Shown one piece after another: positions 56,664 through 64,000 of a stretch of 64,000 nt of DNA. The translations under genes and the position numbers were made by a program. Every line of letters starts with the position of its first letter. Position 1 is the first letter of the stretch. The stretch spans positions 558,001-622,000 of the forward strand of contig JAUEDM010000007.1 of NCBI GenBank assembly GCA_033439685.1, given 5' to 3'. The stretch comes from Apodospora peruviana (Eukaryota > Ascomycota > Sordariomycetes > Sordariales > Lasiosphaeriaceae). The notes under the pieces are model-generated. The model was not told the origin of the DNA and ran no database searches. It worked only from the letters and a program-made list of their open reading frames with translations.

Positions 56664-58354
56664 GTAATGAGGTTTCTTTTGCTAATAGATTTTGTGAATG
56701 TAGGGGATTCCAGAGTATCGGCAGTTATCATGCGCCAGCCGGGCACGGAAAGCAGGTCCAGCCGGCAACCAACGGTGATCTGACCGCCAGCGGTAGTGCT
56801 TGATTGCCTGCTTTACGTAGGAATAACATCGCCAACCGTGAGATGAGCACACAGATATAAACACAGAAGACACAGCGCGTAATGGGGGCTCTGCCTCTGA
56901 TTGCACTTGTAAGAGGAACATGTATTATTTCAAAACACGGTTGCAAAACTCGGCGATTGATATATTGGAGGGGTCATTTTTATCTCGCAACTTCATTTGG
57001 GACAGCGCTTGCTTCTTCTTTCTCAGTGGACTGGGAACTGTTTTCGGGTTTGAGCTTGTTACCTATGGTCGGGTACAGGCATACACACTGTTTTGACAGG
57101 CGAAGTTTAGATGGGCACACTGTTTAGGCCTAAACAGACACAAACGCGTTCGGAGTACGAATGGATATTACAGTCGAGGTTCTGATCCATAGGAGGATCA
57201 ATTGATAGGTGGAGGTTACAACTGTCATCATTGCATGGCGGTGCCATCCATATGGAATGGAGTTTGCTACTGCTGCTCTGCCCTCACGGGTCGGGCTATT
57301 GCAGCGTTACCTTGTCTCTCTGATTTGGGGCTGGAAGCATATCTGCTAGTTTTTACTAGTAGGAGTTCAGAACACGTGCTACAAACATAGGTACTCATAC
57401 TACTTTACTACGTTTACGAGTATAGGGTGGTTAATCTATTTATCTATTAATCGGGCTTGTATCTGTTCTTTTTTGTGTGAGTTGTACATAGGGGCTTGGA
57501 CCGACGACTGGAGGTATTACGGTACGTTTGTAGAGGAACTCTCCTAGAACTAGACCTTGTCTACATCCTCTCTGGACAACAGGGGAGTGTAATATTTTTG
57601 TTCGAATGGTCGGGCCCCTTCTTCTGAAACCCATGCATGGCTTCCTTCCTTGGTGATCTGAAGATGTTAATGTTATTTGCTTGACAGCACGCAGAGTACT
57701 TTGAGAAGATAAAATACTTGCTACTTTCTCCCCTGAGGTACTTTCCCTATCACGAACTCAGGCAGGAAGGTAGGTACTGTAAGCGAACCACTTTCCCCCT
57801 TTTTTGTTATCTGGTGTGTCTAGGACCGCTTTCTAGTCTGTAAATGGGTGACTTTCAGCTGGAAATTCGAAACATACCCGGTAGGTGAGTGGTCAATGGG
57901 CACAGCAAAAAGCTAGCCGCCAGTGAGACGAGTTGTCAAGCGTAGAGTCGATCGGCAACTACCTAAGGTAGCCGGTAGAATAGTATCAGGCACAGAAGCA
58001 GAATGACAATAAACAACCATGATGACCATGACCAATGTAGAGAAGCTCGGTATCAAGATCAGCAGCATCTCGTTCAATTCAGAATCTGTGGATCTTCAAC
58101 TAGATACTTGAAAGTCGCCTGTGACAGACGTAGGCACCGAAGCTGGTTCAAAGACTCTGCTGTCTCTCAATATATCATGCTGATACTTTGGTGATCATCT
58201 TTTCCGTAACTTCATTATGAGTACAAAATGATACAGACCCTTTACACCATGCACCATCTCCCCCAAAACGCCCAACCATCCAACCAACCAAACCAGCACA
58301 ACACCCCAACCCACCTAGGTGAAAGAAGCTGGATCAACATAAAACAATCTCATA
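56664..58354. other. Convergent intergenic region
   Basis: About 1.7 kb between the 3' ends of the forkhead gene (+) and the peroxiredoxin-like gene (-). TAGGTACTG near 57770 and ACCTAAGGTAG near 57961 belong to the recurrent motif group. No gene was seen. Confidence 0.5.
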
Positions 58355-59071
58355 CTAAGCCAGCCCGTTCCTCTCATGATCCACCTTCTTAGCATCCTCT
58401 AATGCTTTCCTCCCCTCCTCAAAGTCAGGAATATCACTCGCATTTCCCCCGATATGAACCCACCTCACAGCCCCCGAACAATCAACCGCAAACGCACCAC
58501 CCATCTGCCATTTGTTGCCACTCTCGTCGCCTTCAACAACTTGACCCCAAATCCCTTCGTCGGTACCAAGCCGGTACGCATTAATCACCTGGGAGGGACC
58601 CATAACCTGCCAGGTTGAACCGAGACCCAACCCCCATTGGGCGTAGAGGTTTCTTTCTGGATCAACGAGGACCTCGACTTCCCACTCGCCGCCTACGTCG
58701 ATGACCCACTTGTCTGTGGCGGACTGAGAAGAATGGGAGACCGCTATGCATTTGATGGAGGGGTGTTTTACCGAGAAGGCGGTTAGTTTGTTGAAGGTCT
58801 TTTCTGCGACTATTTGATCATAAGTAGGTATGGAGCTGAGTAAGAAGGAGGTGTGGGTGGGACATAACATACATGCGTCGCCACAGTGGCGGAGGAAGAC
58901 GATTATGACGGGCTTGGAGGTTGGAAAGGCGATGTCCGGGGACGACTGCGGTGCGCGATCGCCTACCTTTGGCGCTGGGGCGATTTGTCTTTCTGGTGGG
59001 TCGGGGGGTGATTGCCGGCTTTGAAGCTCTTGCGAGAGACGAGTTCCTGCTGTGCGGATGAGTGATGCCAT
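58355..59071 (-). CDS. Peroxiredoxin-like (thioredoxin-fold, AhpC/TSA_2 type) protein
   Basis: The model is complement(58355-58809, 58873-59071), 217 aa. The 63-nt intron (GTATGT...ATAG, phase 1) is multiple-of-three and stop-free, so the unspliced frame is also open. Splicing restores FLRHCGDA|FAEKTFNKL, the signature of the PRX-like2 family (VxFLRHxGxxFxxxxxxxL). A thioredoxin fold is supported by PVIIVFLRHCG, then FSVKHPSIKCIAVSHSS, then WEVEVLVDPERNLYAQWGLGLGS, and the conserved ending MGGAFAVDCSGAVRWVHIGGNASDIPDFEEGRKAL. In many relatives a second Cys follows CG (CGCP); here CGDA has only the first Cys, so classical peroxidase chemistry is uncertain. It has no clear targeting signal. Confidence 0.88.
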   Translation of the reverse strand: MASLIRTAGTRLSQELQSRQSPPDPPERQIAPAPKVGDRAPQSSPDIAFPTSKPVIIVFLRHCGDACMLCPTHTSFLLSSIPTYDQIVAEKTFNKLTAFSVKHPSIKCIAVSHSSQSATDKWVIDVGGEWEVEVLVDPERNLYAQWGLGLGSTWQVMGPSQVINAYRLGTDEGIWGQVVEGDESGNKWQMGGAFAVDCSGAVRWVHIGGNASDIPDFEEGRKALEDAKKVDHERNGLA

Positions 59072-62000
59072 TGTCGCTCAGGCGTTCTGATGTTGGGGTC
59101 TTTTGTTTTCGCCGCCGTTGAGGTTATTGGTATTACTGAGCAACTAGGTGATATAGAGTTGGACCTAGGTCGATTGATGTTCCAAGATTTGTGATCTGTG
59201 TGCTTCAATAGGTAAGGTAAGCGATTGCGATGAAAGGTGATCCGGTAGACTGCGGACATATCGCCGGCCGGCAGTCCCGGGTGGTGTTGGGGAAGTTGAT
59301 GTCATGCATCCCGCATCATAACGCCGGGTGCGGGCGGCAGACGGCGGCTCTGTCTACCCCACGATCATTCCACTGTACATATGTTACACATGGCCTGGTA
59401 ACTGACAAAGCTCTTGCGTTTGCAGCTTTGAAGTACGGGTTTTTTCTTCTCCAACAAAAATTGAAAGTTTGTCTGACAGAATGTAGGACTATTCCTCCCG
59501 CAAGTCACGATGAAATTCGACTCTTGCTCTACTTGTGAGATTATGAGTGTAGCACAGACAAGCTCATTTGTAAGCCACTAATATCACTTCATCATTTCTT
59601 AACTTCGATGCGGTGTAACTGGTAATTATGGTCATTGAAAAAGGTCCCCGCAGCATTTTCAGCTTGTTCTGGTTTTGTTCAGTGTTCAGGGGTTCACTTC
59701 TGACGCAACTTTTCAACTCTAAACACCACAACCACCTCCCACAATTTCAAGGAAACCAACCAACCAAACAAGCATCATTAACATTTACCGCCGTAACCTA
59801 TATCAGTTTCATATTATTACATTAATAACCTTCCAAACTTGTTCTACAGGCTTGTTCAAGCTCCTTGTCAGATGTGGGGGCCGAAACGGGTTCCGGGTAT
59901 CTGCGGCTCCCTCGTAGGGCTGAATCATTGATTCCACATCCGGACTACACTGTATATGATCCGACCGCGTATCGATCGGAGTTGTCTTACTTACCTAGGA
60001 AGGCAGGTCAGTTGGTTAGTTACCCCTGATGAACACCCGTAGATTTGTCGATTCACTGTTCAGTAGAAGTGGTACAGATTTCTTGCGCGCGGGCAACGAA
60101 AATGCAACGGATAAGATGTATCTCGAAAGGGTACCAATCCCGTCCGTCTCAACATTTCAAAACTTTGGGTGCAACATCACTGAATTGAGCCCTTAAATCC
60201 CCAATTTATTTGAACTTGAAGCTTCTTTCCAGAGTTGGAGTTTATTTGTCGATTCAACATAGGCTTTCGATGTGAATGCGGCGCAGGCCACCGATCTAGC
60301 CTCCTCACTCCACAACCCAATTCCCACTTCTAATTCCCACGTTTTTTCTTCCCGGAATCTATATTGCTGCCTCGTGCTGCGGTAACTCCTATACAGGCAG
60401 ATATATAGGCCGATTTGTTAGGTCGGTTTGGGGTTATATCATGAAAGGCTGGGTTGGGTGTAGTGGTCACGACCAGGCCAGCCAGACCCACGTCGCCGGC
60501 CATGTTTCATGGCTACACTAAGTAAGGTAACTACACTAAATAAATAACTTACGCGTATAGAAACTCCACAGTCGACGACCGACTCAAGGCAGAGACAGAC
60601 CAGACCAACTACAGTGGCCATTCTATCAGCTAGATCTGGCCACTGTATCATAACATATGCATGAAAAACGTACGCGGGTACTGAGCCCGTCCGGCCACCT
60701 TAAGCTTGATTCGTTTTTGTTTATTCAGGTAATGACCATGAATCGGCCGGTCTATCCCACGGCCACTCGGGGCGGCCCCAGTTGTCAAGCTCAGATATAC
60801 GGGTAGATCAGATATAGCAATGGCATCTGCCTGGAAGCCAAGGTAAGTAACGTAGGTATATTCGGGGATAAGGAAGGCAAGCTATCAGACCCAACCAGCT
60901 GTCAAGCTTTGATGATACGAGCAGATCAAAACAACATGGCATGATTGACATCTGCCTGCCTGGAAACTAAAGTATATCGGCGATAAGGAGGCAAACTATG
61001 GATTGTACTAGTCCTAGGCAACAGGTATACTTGCGTACAGCCTCACTCGGTACTTGATACACAGCCAAGATACCTATGCCATTAGTACAGTACATGAACC
61101 CACCCACGAGCATGTACTCCGCCACGTTTTTGCCATTTAGTTCAAGATCGATCTACAAAGAGATCTGCAAATGAATAATTAACATTCTTAATAATTCAAA
61201 ACAAGCGGTGTATCTCCCGCCCCCCAATCCGTTTATTGACGATGATTTGCGTTGTATGGTGATAACCCAGGTTTCCCATTATACGTGAAAGACGCCGCGA
61301 TATGAGATTAGGTAATGATTTGAAGTAGAGAAAGCCACAGACATAAAGCGAAATAGGTATTATTGGACAAATATACTCAATCCAATCTAGGAAACAAAAT
61401 TTACAGAGATGATCCCAATTGTGGTGTAGATAGTCCGAGCTATAAATCCGAGGCTTATGTTGCCAACCAACCTTTTTTGTTTGGACCCTGCCCTGCCTGC
61501 CTGCCACAATCGGGCATAAGATCTACAAATTACTCCGTCTTCGGTACTCCCGTGCTCGTGTTTTCCCAACTTTAATAGCTGCAGCTTTGCTGCAAGGTCC
61601 AAAATATCTTGTTAATTAACCGCGCCTTTGCCTCTCCCGACAAATTCTTGGCTCTTGCATCTGCCGCGAGAACTATATTGTTGATGTCAGATCGAATGTT
61701 AGATCTGTATATTGCGGCACTGCACCGTTCCGTTCCTCGGGATCCTCCTGGAAAAGAAGATATAGAAATACAAAATAGAACCATACGAAAACGAACGACT
61801 GATAAGCGTGTGGCAGAGATCATGGTCCCATCGTCGCTTTGATATTGCGGCACGGTGGCCCTCTCATCTCCTCCTGTATAGCTTTGTATATAGTTCCCAT
61901 TTAGAAACAAAATAGAATAGAGAAAACAAGACTGAATGTGACAAAAGAACAGGGAAGGACAGCTGGCCGGGACTGCCCGCATTTGGTAGCAGTAACTGCC

Positions 62001-64000
62001 ACCCGCACCTGCAGCTGGCACAGTAGATAACCCGTACCGCACGCAGTAGGTAGTCTGAATAGCGTCTCTCCCAACAAACACAAAAAACTTGGATTGGCTG
62101 GCAGCAGCACACTCCCCATGGGATAGGAAGTCAGCCTTATCTACCATACCCCAGGGTCTTGTCCACTAGACTAGGGAGAGAAAACTCGCGACGGATTTTT
62201 AGTGGCTCCTGTACGACTATACACTACCCCCAGTCCCATATACTTGGGGCAATGGCTCGGTGCCGGCACCCACCCACGCCAACGCCAATACGCACATTTT
62301 AGTCTTAGTAATCTTGTCTCGGCCCCCATCCACTTGGATGAATGGCCCCATGGTATCATGATATACCTTTTTTTGCAGACGACAATACCAAGAAGAGGAG
62401 TGGAGCTGTGATGGCTTCATCTTTGCTTGAAAGTGACCAGTGCGATCCGCTTGGACTGGTTGCTGTTTTACCCAGGTAATGTCAAAGCCTGCTCCTTCCT
62501 CTGGGAGAAACGTGATGGGAGTTGATATACAGATCCTGAGGGCACCGTTGTGGTATCAGCTCGATCCTTATCCCCGAAACAAGATATATCCCACAACGAA
62601 ACCGTTCGTGAGAGATAGTCGGTAGCCTAATGCGCAAAAAAAGACCAAGGTGGCTCTTGCTCAAAGGATTCCAGAACCCGCCCGTGCCACTTCGAACGAG
62701 ATAGCTTTCTCGAGGAATGAAGGAATCTGCACCCCAGCTCTTTGTTTGCTGTTGTGAGGCTCTGCTTGTCGCTGCGAGGGATGGGTGCACTTTCGGTTCC
62801 AGCATCTTATTTGACTTCTCTACGATCACAACTCCGCAAGGAGCTCATCTTGCTGGTTCGCGGAGTTTTGGCTTGGTGTTGGCCCATCATTGGTGGAATG
62901 GCACCGAAAATCCGCCAGAGCCCGGAGGAAATACCTGGCTCGCCAGAAAATGTAGCTTTGTTCGTCTCCCGTGGTTTTAGGGCTTGATGGGGAGAAGTTT
63001 CGAAATGCGATGCTGTCCCCAGGTAACCATATACAGGGGATTGGCAGAGGCAAAGTCCATCAAACGAGGTGTCATCATCTCGGTCGAAACAGGGACATAG
63101 CCCCTTTCATTGGACCCTTGCCCCGCGAGAGCCTCAGTTTCAGTTTTTGCCTGCACCCCACACCAAGACCCGTGTCCAAAAGCAGCGAGGCAGAGTCCAG
63201 AACGCTCTCCGCGGGTTCAGTAATCGCTGTTGCCTGTCCGGCTCTTTATGTCCACTCTCGATAGAATATTGGAAGCACTAGAAGAAAACCGGAGATGTGT
63301 GTGGCAGTGTCGCGGTTTGCTCTGGCGAACGGGACGTGGAAAACAGTGGTGTACATCGGCACGCCAGGACCCCTGGGGAATATGGCCGGGTGAAGCGTGG
63401 CCCGCAAAACCCGAGCGCTTGGATATGAAGAGCCAGGGTATTCTCGGTGCCTAACTCGGCGACCGATCAGGATCGATCCTCGGGACGTGGACAAGAAGAT
63501 AACCAGCAAAAGGGTTGAGCTGGCAAAGCCGGTAGTTCCTGGCACTTCGTAGAGCTATCCTCCATGCTCTCTTCTCCAAGAGCTCGCGGTGTCATCGTCG
63601 ACAATCTAATAGGGACTGCAGGGCTGAGAAAGCTGACAGGACGTGCACGCGTATCGTTAAGGGCGGGATTTCAAGGTGAATCGAACGACATGGGGAAAGG
63701 TCTAAAATCTCGTGGTGCCGGGAGGGGGAGGGGGGAGGTCTTTAAGTGCGAGGTGTAGTCCGAGCTGACGAATCAGGGTGCCACTGATCGGACAACGTTT
63801 CTTGGCAGCAGCTCGATGGCGAAACAGCCCCCTTTTTCCTTGTAACCCCAAGGTACGGGGATCTGTACCGCAGCATACACGTGTAAGCCACAGCTCCTTC
63901 TTGTTTCCTCGACCCACCACCAAAGGCATCCTTCAGGAGGGCAATCAGGGAATGGTCCATTTCAGTTCCAGACTCGACCGGTACGCCCTGACTTGTACAT
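59072..64000. other. 4.9 kb region without a recognisable gene, to the window end
   Basis: Peroxiredoxin-like gene promoter and beyond. It contains a diverged tandem duplication at 60781-61000 and TAGGTAAGG motifs (59210, 60526, 60840). Open frames up to about 190 codons on either strand lack ATG context, splice closure or any motif. Confidence 0.55.
60781..61000. repeat. Diverged tandem duplication of about 110 bp
   Basis: Copy 1 (about 60781-60893) and copy 2 (about 60898-61000) share ordered blocks: TGTCAAGCT, GAT(GAT)ATACG, AGATCA, ATGGCA, ATCTGCCTG, CTGGAA, GTATAT, then CGGGGATAAGGA versus CGGCGATAAGGA, then GGCAA and CTAT. The remaining bases differ, so the duplication is old. Confidence 0.75.

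Noticed and set aside
58810..58872. Continuous 238-residue reading of the peroxiredoxin-like gene
   Set aside because: The extra segment interrupts the conserved FLRHCGxxFAEK motif, and strong GTATGT and ATAG signals mark it as an intron.

Overview
The window looks like nuclear DNA of a filamentous ascomycete, most probably a Sordariomycete (Sordariales-like). Genes are well spaced. Introns are short (about 50-165 nt) with GTRNGN donors, CTRAC-like branch points and YAG acceptors. The gene set is fungal: a HAP5 subunit with the fungal-type N-terminal extension, an HMT1-type vacuolar half-transporter, a ferric reductase, CLU1 and an FHA-forkhead factor. I could not run searches, so the species is not determined.

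Layout, left to right: C-terminus of an importin-13-type karyopherin (1-918, +); LAG1 ceramide synthase (1822-3376, -); HAP5/NF-YC (4961-5746, -) with a small repeat-bearing ORF just downstream that may be its 3' exon (4495-4842, -); FCF2 rRNA-processing factor (7224-8092, +); mitochondrial ribosomal protein uS10m (8685-9977, +); mitochondrial TrpRS (10411-11821, +); HMT1-like ABC transporter (13297-16503, -); a 9.2 kb stretch with no recognisable gene (16504-25686); a secreted tandem-repeat protein (25687-28075, -); an unknown small protein (29821-30823, +); CDC48 (31782-34579, -); a Yippee protein (36829-37345, -); a ferric reductase (38986-40906, -); a 4 kb non-coding gap; an unknown 943-residue nuclear-type protein (44884-47715, -); CLU1 (48454-52454, +); an FHA-forkhead transcription factor (54429-56663, +); a peroxiredoxin-like protein (58355-59071, -); and 4.9 kb without genes to the end.

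The genes are mostly housekeeping and do not form a metabolic cluster. Some share themes: two (uS10m and mitochondrial TrpRS) serve mitochondrial translation and CLU1 serves mitochondrial distribution. HAP5 belongs to the CCAAT-binding complex that regulates respiratory and iron genes, and a ferric reductase and a metal-tolerance ABC transporter lie in the same window; a functional link between them is inference only.

Exon models were built by hand from splice signals and reading-frame continuity. For most multi-exon genes the frame closes exactly across every junction. The most distinctive locus is the secreted protein at 25.7-28.1 kb. It has a signal peptide, a small Cys-bearing module, an Asp/Glu tract, a long 30-bp minisatellite and a Gly/Asn/Gln-rich tail that contains a nearly perfect 96-bp duplication. 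Other notable structure includes microexons of 27, 28 and 7 nt, recurring ACCTTA/TAAGGT-type palindromic sequence in non-coding DNA, and a diverged tandem duplication near 60.8-61.0 kb.
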